From Strobilurus pachycystidiatus (Eukaryota > Basidiomycota > Agaricomycetes > Agaricales > Physalacriaceae): a DNA stretch of 64,000 bases. Shown piece after piece: positions 1-10,923 of this stretch. The stretch lies in assembly GCA_019915135.1 (NCBI GenBank), contig JAHLMK010000004.1, forward strand, positions 2,108,001-2,172,000, written 5' to 3'. How positions within the stretch are numbered: the stretch's first letter is position 1; the number at the start of each line of letters is the position of its first letter. Made by a program: the position numbers and the translations under genes. A model generated the notes under the pieces. It had not been told where the DNA came from and did not search any database. It worked only from the letters and a program-made list of their open reading frames with translations.

Positions 1-1595
1 AAGTCAGGCCACCAGTAGCTCCGGTGGTGCGAGTTCGAGTGGATGGTCGGATAGCTGTCAAACTTGGTAAGTATCCTCATCAGAACTGAGCTTGATACTA
101 GCGCTAGCGTACCAGAGACACTTCGAAAAGCAGAGGTATCTGTACCACTTCGACGCCGCTTGCCCTTTCCAGTTGATGTTCCGGAAGAAAGTGTACTCAA
201 TTTCGCTTGCTTGAAGGTCTTATAGGCCTTATTTGGGATAAAGTGCGGAACAGAGATTTCAACGGAGGGTTGGCCTTCTGAATCAATGCTGACCACTGCA
301 GTGCGGTCCAAAAACTGAGGATTGTTAAGTAAAGCCCCGCCACTAATCAGACATCATGACCTCACCTTCATAATGTCAATGAGTGCGCGCAAACACATGT
401 GGTTGCCTGTCGCCTTCTTGAGAGAAGGATGCAAGATCTTGTACATCGAGTTGTCTGGCATTGAGTGGTGTCGCTGATAGAACTGACCAATAGTTCCAGC
501 GTCACTGTTCTCCAAGATAGGCGTGTTAGGGTACCAGCGGATAATGATGTCCTCTGGCTCAAGACTGGATGAACAAGCGTCATCCCAGAGAACACTCATG
601 TGCGCTACAACTACGCTCTTGAACTCTAATTCATACATGTCAGCGTTCAAGTTATGATGTCAACATATGAGAAGCACATACCATCGAAGGACATCGACTC
701 GGACACGCTAGTAATCAACGTTCCAATGATCGGTATCTCCTCCAGCTTGGCACCCGCCTGAATAACCGGAGGAAGATGAACCTTGACATAGCTCGAGGAG
801 CCAGCTTCAGAGCGAATGGTGTTGAGGGAGGCAGTATCCAACATGGTTGTTGACGTGCGACCTTTGCCAAAGCGTGCTCGCGTCGCGAGGGACCGGTTTG
901 CAGCATTTTGATTTCCCAATTGCTGCAGAAGCTGTCGGTTATTGAGCTGAGCGCTGCCGTTGAGATCAAGTCTGGCGCTGGCGCCGTTAGCACTAACAGA
1001 GAAGCCACCACCGCCATTGAAGCTGTACTGCTGCAGGAAAGGAGCCGGAGGAGGAGGACCCATTGAAGAAGGCGGCGGCGGCGGTGGTTGCTGCTGCTGC
1101 TGTGTCTGTTGCTGCTGCTGCATCTGCAACTGCTGCAACTGCGACTGCGACTGCTGCTCAGCTAGTAGCGTGGCGTAATGCGCTGATGGAATGGTTAACC
1201 CGATGAAAAGATCAATAACAGACACCAATATACCTTGCAAAGTATTGAGACAGCCAGGGCAGTACTGATCCTCGGGCGCCATGTTGCGAATCACGGCGGC
1301 ACAGCCGCGACAATAATTCCAGACTGCCAGTTCTAGCACAATATAAATATGAGTCATCCAGAGGGGCAAGAATACGTCTATATACCTTCTTTTCAGCTAG
1401 TTCATCCTCCGTAGCAGCCTTAAGAAAGATGCACCGAGCGCATGCACCACTCGTGTCCTTCAAGGCAAAGACCTGGCGGCATTGGGTACCAGTGACATTG
1501 TCCGTACACAGGGCATGTTTGTTTTCCTCGAGAAGATGCTGAACGATGGCCTGAAGAGCGTCGGGAGTAAGTAGAGGATGAGAAAGCTGAGACAT
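1..1595 (-). CDS. Alpha-kinase-like protein, N-terminal part (partial, 3' end outside window)
   Basis: Multi-exon minus-strand gene whose 3' end runs off the window. It starts at 1595 (MSQLSHPLLTPDALQ...). The N-terminus has paired-cysteine, zinc-finger-like motifs: C-x7-C...CARC, then CRGCAAVI and YCPGC near 1250-1320. A glutamine run and a proline run follow (about 1065-1130). Next comes a conserved region (SVVVAHMSVLWDD, about 355-650) and a segment resembling FLDRTAVVSIDSEGQPSVE near 230-320. In basidiomycetes this order of cysteine pairs, Q/P-rich linker and 'DRTAVVxVDSEG' precedes an atypical alpha-kinase domain, which here would lie left of position 1. The kinase identity is inferred from that architecture; the catalytic domain is not visible. 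Donors include GTGAGC/GTATAT-type sites at exon ends. Confidence 0.55.
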
Positions 1596-2109
1596 GATGG
1601 GCTAAGTATAATGAGAATGAAAGAGGTGTACAACACACGCATTATATACTTACGCCCCGCATGTACCGCGTTGGGGCTGCAGTCCTATCTTGGCCATGAA
1701 TGGTCGCCACGAAGCCCCAACAAGATAAACAAAGTGACAAACAAAGAGACAAATAAGGTCCATTCAGTGGCCAAGAGTAGTAGTGGTCAACAAACTAGGT
1801 CACCTTTGATCACCTATTTGGGACGCAAAGTCCTGATCGGATCTTTCCGAACAAGGGTGCGCCTTACCATGGTCACTTGTTGTTTCGAATTCGAACAATA
1901 ACAATTGGACGCGCTTTGCTTTGCACCTTGCTATCTATCTGACAATGGTCATTGGGGCATTGCTATTGTTCCATTGTACTGTTGTGTATTGTGATGACGG
2001 GCGGGCCCTGCTGGTAGTGGTTCAAGCTATAAATACTCGGCTGACTGCCGCCAATGCTTCTACCCCATCACCATCATTTTGTCTCTATCTCTATCCTCTT
2101 CTCCTTGAG

Positions 2110-3740
2110 ATGGTGAATCCTACAGGCAGAAACGGTGTTGATAATGGAAACAGTACGCTGCCGCCTTGTTCATGTACCACACATTCTACTAGTAGTACTG
2201 ACACGACTCCAGCGCCTTCAGATGAAGTTTTTTCAGAGACACTCCAAGGCTATGCTGCTCGCGGACTGAAGCCCGACGTTCAGCTAAACTATCTTGAGCG
2301 CGATTTGGGAATGAAAATCAAGTAAGTTATTCTCCATCTCCGTTGCAGACTGATATTAAGGCTGATAACTAATACAGAGGCACTAAGTTGAAGTCACTCC
2401 GACAACGCTTTGGTATTCAGTCTGTACGCCGACCTCCTCCGCTGTCTGTTGTCACCAGCCTTGTAGCCGAGCAAGTCAGTAAGGATGTTCGTGGCCGAAA
2501 CGGAGTCAAAACGATCAAGCGCCTTATACTACAGGAGACTGGAACTCCTGTGCCTCGGTTAGCATCACCTGCTTTGCTTCATGTCTTCTATCTGTCTGAC
2601 TCGGCCGGAACTCTATATCTTAGGGAGCTAATCCGCAGCATTCTCCAAGTGATTGCCCCCAAAGGTTGCGCCCTACGTGATCCTAATACCAAGAAGTTGC
2701 CAAAGGTTCGGGGACATCTCACCGGTTATGCGGTCATGCAAGAGGTCCATGCCAATGGACATGAGAAACTTGGGTCTATGGCTCTCATGATGGGCGAAGT
2801 GGGTATCCCGATCTATGGCATTCGTGAGCACGCATCTGGTCGGATCATGTATCTCAAACCTGTTCCTAACGACCGCGACGCTGTGACTATTGGCCATGTT
2901 CATCTCGACTTCATTGCAGAGCATGGTGTGTCTTTATCCTCTGACTGACCTCTCTCCTCCTCCTCCTCGAGTCTGACTATCTCACCTTGTCAGGTCTGCC
3001 TATTCAGTGGACTATTGACGGAGGAAGCGAGAATGGGTACACCAATAGTCAACAGACTGCGTTGCGGTACGTAGTAAGATCTCCTTCTAATTCTCACCAT
3101 TATCTGATCCTTTTCAGCGAGATATACGTGCCAGATCTTGATATCAATACCTGGCCGGCTGTTATGAGGTTGAAGAGCACTGATAATATTGCTATCGAGT
3201 CTATCTGGTCATACTGGCTTGTCTTCCGGGGTGAATCCATCAAGACAGTCATCCTGTCTGGTCCGGCAGATGGTCACTTCTTTGTTGGAAATCAGCTTCA
3301 TACGTACGCCGCCCGCGTCTCTTCACTGTAAATTGACCACCAGGCTAATATCTCTTGTCAGTCTTCTTTTCCAATGGCTTTGGCCCAAGATTGTTGAAGT
3401 CGAACTCGATGCATTTGTCATGTACTGGAATGACAAGCCTACCCGACGTCAGAAGGAGAAGATACTCCCCTCTAGACACGCTCCTCAAGTTGTTTTTGAC
3501 TTTCCGGAGCAGTTCGACCTGGAGTACTGGGGCACGTCTATTGCAGAGGAAGCTATCAATGTCCTTAGGGCTCAGCTTCCCAAGTCCCGAGAGGATGTAT
3601 ATCGATGGGTTCCTGACGAGTTTGATGACCTAGCCTGGAAGGTGTATGAACAGATTGATGCTCCAAAATTGCAGTATACGTCGGGGTGGCGAATTTTCAA
3701 CTCGATGATGCAGGTCCTTCATGAGATATCTAGTCAGTAG
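2110..3740 (+). CDS. Integrase core domain protein (basidiomycete DDE-type family)
   Basis: Five exons joined in frame: 2110-2322, about 2379-2921, about 2993-3067, about 3119-3302 and about 3361-3740. The start is the ATG at 2110 (MVNPTGRNG). The central part reads GLPIQWTIDGGSENGY, then LKSTDNIAIESIWSYW, then LLFQWLWPKIVEVELDAFVMYWN. This is the pattern of the fungal integrase-core family that occurs in many copies in Agaricomycetes. The D of TIDGGSE, the D of STDN and the E of IES are candidate acidic catalytic residues. The frame is free of stops and all introns have GT-AG ends, so the gene appears intact. No terminal inverted repeats or target-site duplication were recognised around it, so it may be a host gene derived from a transposase, or a mobile-element gene whose ends I cannot see. 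Confidence 0.75.
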
Positions 3741-4854
3741 TGGCAATCTGTAGACTGTAGCTTACTGGATGGAAAAGTAATCACACAAATGTGCTATATT
3801 GGCTATTTCTAAAGCCTAGGATTAGCAGGCAACGTCGTTCGTCGTCAAGCCACAACAGCCCGTAAATGGTGGTGGATGGCATTGGTGTGCATGTGTGGTT
3901 GCGTAGTGCATGGTGGCCGGCACGTTTGGGGGGCCCCTTGCAAATCTGATGAGTGTGTGTGCATTAGTTCAGACTTCAGACATGGAGAGTGTATATCCCG
4001 CCCGGTAGGTGCCCAGCAAGCAGTCTGGCGCAGTGTTATTGCTGACCCGCCTTAGTGTGTACCCATTGCATCTCTCCGTGTCCGTGTTTGACCGCCGCGC
4101 CTCTCACAGGCTGCTAGCGCTAAACGGCGTCTCCCTCGGCTCGGCTCGGCCATCCATCGCCGCCAACATGTTTCTCCTGCTTAACTTTGCCCGGCGCATC
4201 TGCTACCGCATCGCCCAGCCTCAGCCGCTGACCACCCCGACGACCACCGTCCTGTGATACCTCTCTGCCGTCCTGCTCCTCGTTCCACTCTGCCTGCCTC
4301 ACCAATGAACTGCGCATTGAGCCGCGCTCCAATCACACGTTCTTGCAGTCCTACTACTATGCCCTCATCCTCATCTCAGTCGTGCTCAACCTCATCATCT
4401 CAACCTTGCTGCTCATCTCATGCACTCCATTAGCGCGTATTCCGCACGTAACCGTACCCGCGACGGTCTGTCGGCCTCGGATCAGACTTCTCCCTTATGC
4501 ATACCACCACAAGCAGGGCGGCTGCTCATCGCAGTTGGTGTCGACAACATCATGATGATTGGTCTCATCGTCGTCAGCGTACACGGGCTCAGCTCGTCCT
4601 TGAGCGCGCACCGTTGTGCGCATGGAGAAAGCACCTAGAGAAGGAGCGCGCGCAACGTGGGAATCAGATCGCCGCTTGTTGCACAGCAGCCGACTCCTAT
4701 CTTGGCAACACGCGGTGCAGTGCACGCACTTGCAACTTGCACCGCTCCCCAGCTCCTCACCAGTTAAGGGTAGTAAAATAGTGGAATAGCTTATTAGAAT
4801 AGAATCAATAGATAGCGCGAGTAATAAATACCAAAGTAGTAGGAATACAAGTTG
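3741..4854. other. Intergenic region, no gene recognised
   Basis: About 1.1 kb between two converging genes. Short open frames occur on both strands (about 4009-4257 and 4497-4781), but none has a recognisable motif or splice structure. The right end (about 4770-4860) is AT-rich. No repeat or RNA gene is visible. Confidence 0.4.
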
Positions 4855-7380
4855 TTACCTACTATAGAAGTCTTTCCGAGGTCGAACAGAAAGTAATGTA
4901 TCCTCACAATTCATCTGGACTAGTGCATGATCCGCCGAAGTTCGTCGTCTCTTGGGCTTGGGCCGTCCATTGACCTCAGAGACAAGGGGGTCCGAGCTGG
5001 ATATATCAGAGCTAGAAGATGGATCCGAGGAAGGTTGAGGCAGAGGAATATTCTCGTCTTCGCTCTTCTCTCCCTCCACCTCTAATAGCAGCCGCTTTGT
5101 GAGTTTCTTCAGATTGGGATTGCGGCCCTTCGAAGTACCGGGCTTTGCATATGTGCGTCGGTGGATGTGCTGCTCAAGACGGATCTGTGTATGCACATCG
5201 TGCTGAGGATCGTTGCGGCATATGAGAATTCTACAAAGTCGAAATTAGATCAACGTAAGCAAATATATGACACAAGGACAGTCTCACTTGTCTTTGATGA
5301 TTCGCCCAACACCGCAAAAGTCCAATGGTCCAACTGCGTAATTATTTGTGTAGTTGACGATATAGCTGAAATATTTTGTTCAGCGATCTTCCCAATCGGA
5401 CTCAAGATAGCTATTGGATACGGCTCTGTAAAGACATGATTCAAAGGATATTCACTAAGAGAAGACAAATAGACACGTTACCGTGAACCCTGCTTGATTG
5501 AACCGCTGTTCGAAGGAAGAGAGGTGTCCGGAAAAGGTGGTAGTATTGACCATACGTCAGATTTCTTGATGCGATAGAGTCGCGTTGAGACCCATGTCTC
5601 CTTAGCGCTTGGTAGGAATACGGGATCGTAAAGTGTCCAGTCGAGGTATGTGAGACCAGTAGCCGCCATTGACATCATAGTCGCTCTACACGTCAAGTCA
5701 ACTAAGCGCACGAGTCAGTCAGAATGCTCATAACGGAGGGAGAGGGAGGTGTGGTTGATAACACGTACGACGCTCTCGGAAGTACACCTCTAGTGGGTTG
5801 TCCTTCCAAACTTAGCCGCCTGTAGCACGCCACAGATCATCCGACCCACATATCATGTTACCAAGATTCTCCCGTTTCAATGTCAATGCCTGTTTGAGAA
5901 ATGTGGGCTCAAAGACATCGAGAAAGGCGCCCGGAGTTCTGATCCATCTGGGCGTATCCTCGTTCTCATTGATAGAGATCTTGTAACGCATTTCAGAAAC
6001 ACTGAGACCGTCTTTGAAGTAGGCTCATACCTGGAAGCGATTGAGAAGCTCCTTCATCCTTCTTGAGATCCAGGTGTTCTCCTTCGCATGAACATGTAAC
6101 CACTTAGTAAACCAAAGTCGGTCTTCATTGTGGGTAGCCAGAAAAAATTGGCGGTGTTGTTCGCGTTGCTGAGACTCGAGACACGGTTTGAGGATGTCGG
6201 ACCTAGTGGATACCAGTCAGATTGAGTGAGAAAGAATGTGGGCGAGTCTCACCAAAGGTACGCTTCCGCTAGTGAGGAATCGGTATAGTAAGCTTCACAA
6301 AGACGTGCAAAGCGCGATGGACAGTCGAAGACTTCCGCTTCTGTGAGGAAAGGCGAAAGGCCTGATGAGGTAGTCAGTCATACATGACAAAATCGGATGA
6401 TGTGAGATCAAGAACACACCAGCAAGAAAGAATAGTTCGTTAGCAGTGTAGACGCCAACACCTCCCCATATGTCACGCGCGTCTCGAACGGCAGAGATTG
6501 CAAAGCCAGCGCGAGCCGCCTTACCTCCGTTAGCACGCTTCTTCGCCCATTCGACTGCAGACTCCAGCCATCTCTCAAAATCCGTATAAACATCAAGATG
6601 CTGGGCGGGGAGTTCGTCGCGGCTAGATGCATAATACGGCTACATGTATATCAGCACAGGTGAGGTGCAGATATGGATGGACTGAGAAGCTCACCGTGAA
6701 GACATTATCCAGAGTCAAGAATGCAACAATCCAATCATCGAAATCTAGAGCAAGACCAACACAAAAACCCCGGATCTTGCATACTGTAAGAACAACGGAG
6801 TATCTGAACAGTATCACACTCACCGAAGACTTGGTCTTGCCAATACTATCCTCCCAGTCACTCTTACTATAGATCTGAACAATAGTATGCGTCAGAAACT
6901 GGATCTATAAGGCGGCGCGTCAGTTAGTTTGCGTCGGATGCGCGTAACTCGGATGCGCGTAACAATGGCGCATACCTGTAGCCAGAGTTCGCCTTCAGTT
7001 CCAGATGAGAAGTGAAAGATCAAGTTGCGAGGATTGAACTCAAAATCTATGAGCTCGAATGACGCGTCGCGGATTTCGGTTCTAGTCTGTGCAAGGGAAG
7101 GAGGATAGACGGGGCGTTGTGCGCTGTGGGGTCCGCGCTGCACAGAGCAAGTAGAAGTAATAGGAAAGGGGAGCTCAAGAGCAGAGTTGCTGGAAGCTGT
7201 GGCTTTGCTGGATCTTGCGTGTTCCGCCTCCTTGACAGTAGAGTCGATCCAGATGTCAGCCAACAGAAGATGGAGCATGCCTTGATCTCTGAGGGCCTCA
7301 AACCATGCCAGAATGAGCATGTAAGCAGCTCTCAGCTCCTTGTTCTCAGGCATAGCAGTAAAGTGAGAGTAGGAGAGCAA
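4855..7380 (-). CDS. Spliced hypothetical protein with basic/serine-rich C-terminus
   Basis: A chain of exons joined by good GT-AG introns on the minus strand. The first exon (start 7380, or the in-frame ATG at 7353, MPENKELRAAYMLILAWFEAL) ends in GELWLQ near 6977. Later exons read IQFLTHTIVQIYSKSDWEDS, then CVGLALDFDDWIVAFLTLDNVFT, then PYYASSRDELPAQHL, DVYTDFERWLESAVEW, LSPFLTEAEVFDCPSRF, RLWFTKWLHVHAKENTWISRR and LTYLDWTLYDPVFLPSAKETW. The last exon (4855-about 5230) is acidic/serine-rich with a KPKRRRT nuclear-localisation-like patch. I do not recognise the family. The long consistent frame with aromatic-rich conserved-looking blocks suggests a real gene, probably specific to basidiomycetes. 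Internal exon borders between about 5230 and 5850 are uncertain. Confidence 0.55.
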
Positions 7381-7619
7381 GGGTGAGAGCCAGAGCTAGG
7401 GTGATGGTGGTTGGAAGGAAAGTAAACGACGCGTCTGATCTGATCATGTGAAGACAGACCCGAGTAAGAGGGTCACTCATGGAAATCCTAGATAATCATC
7501 GTTTTCCGGAATGTAGGCTCAACAGATGTCTTCAATACTTCACATAAAATTAGTTTTACATTATATCTACTATATTCAATCATAATCCCGCTTAGATATA
7601 TGAGCCTGAGGAGTTATGT

Positions 7620-7705
7620 GCCCTCGAACGGGCAGGTGAGCGCATCCGTGACGGCTGTGACGTCGTGATGGGCCCCGGTTCAAACCCGGTCAAAGGCGGT
7701 CTCAT
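7620..7705 (+). repeat. tRNA-derived SINE-like or pseudo-tRNA remnant
   Basis: The segment has GAGCGCATCC, like the 3' half of a tRNA D-arm, then a T-arm-like CCGG-TTCAAAC-CCGG hairpin about 40 nt later. GGTTCAAACCC matches the Pol III box B consensus. Box A looks degenerate and no proper acceptor stem closes the structure, so it is not called as a functional tRNA. A SINE or tRNA relic is an inference. Confidence 0.3.
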
Positions 7706-8077
7706 TAATGCAGCACCACCAGCGATGTATAGGCAGCAGAAAAAATGATATTCTGCCCAAATTACAGTCTAAGTATTGTATGATACGCCACACTACTCAG
7801 CCATTGAGGCCTAGGTGTGTGGACAATGGCACAATGGTCAGGGACCACGTGGTCTTTGACTGAAATCAAAAATCGTTTTCAACCGCGTCCTATCCGGCTA
7901 CCGGAGAAGGGTACCGCGGAGGCTATTTGCCAAAGGATTGTTTGTAGCAGAAACATGCCTAGCAGTCAATGTAGTGTAATAAAAATGGCCGTCGTAATAT
8001 CATAAATTTCATAATTGCATGACTCTTGAACCACACTCCTTTGTTGAACCATACTCCTTTGAGTTGTGGGAAACCAG
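7706..8077. other. Intergenic, left edge of the duplicated segment
   Basis: No gene is visible. From about 7908 rightward the sequence is a diverged copy of 23176 onward, both starting at GGTACCGCGGAGG. The duplicated part here is the 3' flank of the ankyrin/membrane gene. Confidence 0.5.
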
Positions 8078-10923
8078 CTACTGCTCTGCCTGTGCTGCCC
8101 TACGATCTCTCTCTACATATGCACGGAGTCTATCTCGTTTCTGATGTAGTGGAATGAGAATATTCAATAAGGGTCCACATGTAGCAGGAGTTCTTACCTC
8201 CTGTTAGTGCCAAGGGGCGCAGATGGGGGGATGGATTCAGACTACAGAGGGTGAGAGGGTGCAGTAGCACTTACACGCTGTTGATGAACATCAGGAGTTT
8301 AGTCTTAACATGAAGGGTTGGAAGGCAGCACATACAAGCTGAACAATAAGGAAACATTAGTCAGCAGTCAGCATGCGTGAGGGACACAGGCCCACTCACA
8401 ATCTGAGAGGAGGGGCCGGTCAGCAGTTAGCATGCGTGACGGACACAGGTGCACTCACATCCTGAAGGGAGGAGCCGGTCAGCAGTCAGCATGCGTGAGG
8501 GACGCAGGCGCACTCACATACTAAAGAGAGGTGCCGGTCAGTAATCAGCATGCGTAAGAGACGCAGGCGCACTCACCTCCTGAAGGGAGGGGCCGGTCAG
8601 CAGTCAGCATGTGTGTCATTGTGTGAGGGATGCAGGCGCACTCACATACTAAAGAGAGGGACCGGTCAGCAATCAGCATGTGTGAGAGACACAGGCAGAC
8701 TCACATCCTGGAGGGAGGGACCGGTCAGCAGTCAGCATGCGTGAGGGAGGCAGGCGCACTCACATCCTGAAGGGAGACACCGGTCAGCAGTCAGCATGCA
8801 TGAGGGACGCAGGCACACTTACATACTGAACATCAGAAGAAGGGATCAATCAGCATCCAGTATGTGTTAGGGAGGCAGTGACACTTACGCTCTAAAGAGA
8901 GAGTTTAATCAGCATTCAACATGCTTAAGGAATGTGATGTTACTTACATTCTGAAGAGAGATAGTTGAGTGTTCAGCACACACAATGGATCCAACAGCAC
9001 TTACATACTAAACATTGAGAGAGTTAGCATTTAGTGTGAAGAAAATGCAACAGCACTTACTTTCTAATTATATCAAACAGTCAATGACTCAATGCACAGG
9101 AGGGTGGAAAGACATGATGGTACTGACCCGTCGCAGACCCATTTGATACAATAGGTCAAATAATTCTTGATTTTGGTTGTACCCGGCAACATCAACTGCT
9201 GATTCAATATCCATCCCTAGAATCCCTCTCTTAGTGCTTTAAACATGATATTGCACTCACTCACATTGCCAATCAGCTTCCTTTGGATTATTCTTCGTGA
9301 GGAGCTCAACAATATTGCGATTTCCCGTCAGTGTAGCTATGTGAAGTGGGGCGCCAAAGTGTTCATCTGATTCCTCTTCAGTACCTTCACTACTCGATGA
9401 TATTTATTTGCTTACCGTCACCTACATTCCGGCTTGCTCCGGCCTCCAGTAAAGCATTGACTACATCAACCTGTTCATTTGCACAAGCAGCGCAAAGTGC
9501 TGTTCCATAGTCTCCACCTAGTTACATATTATCAATATCTGAGCTGTTAACATGACCAGGCTCACCTATTTTGTCCAGTTCCAAAGACTCAATCTTTAGA
9601 AGGAATCGGACCAAGTTCATCTTCCCATAAAATGCTGACAGCTGAAAAGCACTACTGAACCGGTTGTCAGTGACCCATAAATGTGGATTTGCCCCTTTCT
9701 CGATTAAACGCTTGAGCTCCTGTTCCACCGGTGTTGCCTGACACTCCCGTAGAAACAATTCCTCCCACTGCTTCTGAGCACCTTCTAAATTTTCCCAAAT
9801 ATCTTGTAAGGCACCCCAAGCATCACGGAGTGGAATGACAAGAAGCAGAAGAGAAAGAACCTGTCCAAACCCCCATGCATTGTCTCCATTCTGACTGGCC
9901 TTGTTACGACGAAGGGTGAGTTCAATGTCAATGATGAAGAGGATGTTGATGGCAAAAAGGAGCACGAGGTTGACAATGAGGAAGGCGGTACGCGGGGAGG
10001 AATCAGAGACTGCTGAGATGGGAGGCAGGTAAGAAGTTGTGGTAAAACAATCCCCTGCGGAAAAGGGTTGAGAAAGGCCTACCTTGGTCACTAGCCGATT
10101 TTTTCCTCCGTGTGAAGACTCTTTGAATGCGGTCAACAGCCTCGTCGCACCATTTCCAAACTGATTGATGCCGCTCCCGAGACCAGTTATATGAGATGTG
10201 TAGAGTGAGGAAGAAGGCAAAGGGAGGGATGAGGTTGACACCAGGGATGAGAACAAGGGAATACATCACTAATGAAAAGATGCGCAATGGTTTCGATGAC
10301 AGACGCGCATGCGCTCCGACAACCGTAAGCGTGGGGTCACAGCTGGCATCAATGGGCTGGCCAAATTTGGATGGATCGCTCCAAAGCCATATCCCAACGG
10401 CGGCCATGAGCGAGAGGTGGATCGAACCGAGAGTAAGGACAGGCTTCCTAGATATGAAACGCCACGTGCGTTGAGCGATGCGCGATGGTCTCCATCCCCC
10501 CGACAGCAACTCCCGGAGAGGCCCAAACAGAGCTTTGCGCCATGCGCTCCAACTTGCTCTGACGGGGTCCGGGCCATCGCGTCTGCTTTGAGAGTGGACA
10601 TAGAGAATAAACCAAATCCAAGTGCTGGTGTTGTTCATCCAGCTAAGATCCAGGATGATGGCGGCATTGTAGCCGGTGATCCTTTGGTCTCCGGCGCCTT
10701 TGGCCAGGATGATGGTGGTGATGAGGATGGCGAAGGCGACTGCTAGCATGCCGATTGATTGGTCTTTGATGCCCTTCAGCTCGTCCCTAGAAATCTTGTT
10801 ATCCCAGAGGTACACGATGACCGGGAAGAAGCATAGGATATTTTGGGCATAGATGGCTGCCCGAACGCCAATGCCAGAGACGTCCGGGTTGGAGAGGAGA
10901 GTGCTGCATTGGTCGTCGGCCAT
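8078..10923 (-). CDS. Seven-pass membrane/ankyrin-repeat protein with 3-nt microexon tail (paralog A)
   Basis: Proposed exons in transcript order: 10923-10083, 10012-9566, 9517-9416, 9366-9265, 9216-9128, fifteen 3-nt exons, and 8140-8078. They total 1689 nt, or 562 residues in one frame. The start is MADDQCSTLLSN at 10923; an ATG at 10959 is also in frame. Exons 1-2 encode about seven hydrophobic segments (e.g. AAIYAQNILCFFPVIVYLW, SIGMLAVAFAILITTIILA, AFLIVNLVLLFAINILFII). Ankyrin-type units follow: GANPHLWVTD...LSAFYGKMNLVRFLL, GTALCAACANEQVDVVNALLEAGA, GAPLHIATLTGNRNIVELLT, then an LFDLLYQMG helix. The last exon encodes KRDRLRAYV...AAQAEQ and a stop. If the array is not spliced this way, the protein would read on to a TGA at about 9089-9091. 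The family is an unnamed multi-pass ankyrin family seen in Agaricomycetes; its function is unknown. Confidence 0.75.
8141..9127 (-). repeat. Intron/3-nt-microexon minisatellite, array A (15 units)
   Basis: Units of about 59-60 bp. On the minus strand each is an intron of 53-74 nt: GTGAGT or GTAAGT donor, CTGAC branch-like motif often doubled, pyrimidine tract, CTTCAG or TTTAG acceptor. Exactly three bases then follow before the next donor. Microexon starts (low coordinate) and residues in transcript order: 9061 K; 9005 Y; 8948 N; 8889 S; 8823 Y; 8764 D; 8705 D; 8646 Y; 8577 E; 8518 Y; 8459 D; 8400 I; 8336 L; 8275 R; 8198 E. None is a stop. The central units (about 8400-8825) are close copies carrying GCATGC and ACCGGT palindromes. 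The outer units are diverged in their interior yet keep the same splice layout. Confidence 0.85.

Noticed and set aside
960..1178. Plus-strand cysteine-rich frame (poly-Cys)
   Set aside because: It is the antisense shadow of the CAG/CCG run encoding Gln and Pro in the minus-strand gene.
8550..8744. Plus-strand open frames through the arrays (e.g. 8550-8744, 24724-25228)
   Set aside because: They are repeat-driven frames without start context or domain, on the strand opposite to the gene that explains the array.
8141..9127. CRISPR-like or ordinary satellite array (59-bp direct repeats)
   Set aside because: The host is eukaryotic and the units have no constant repeat plus variable spacer. The regular GT...AG / 3-nt layout on the minus strand explains the structure better than a plain satellite.
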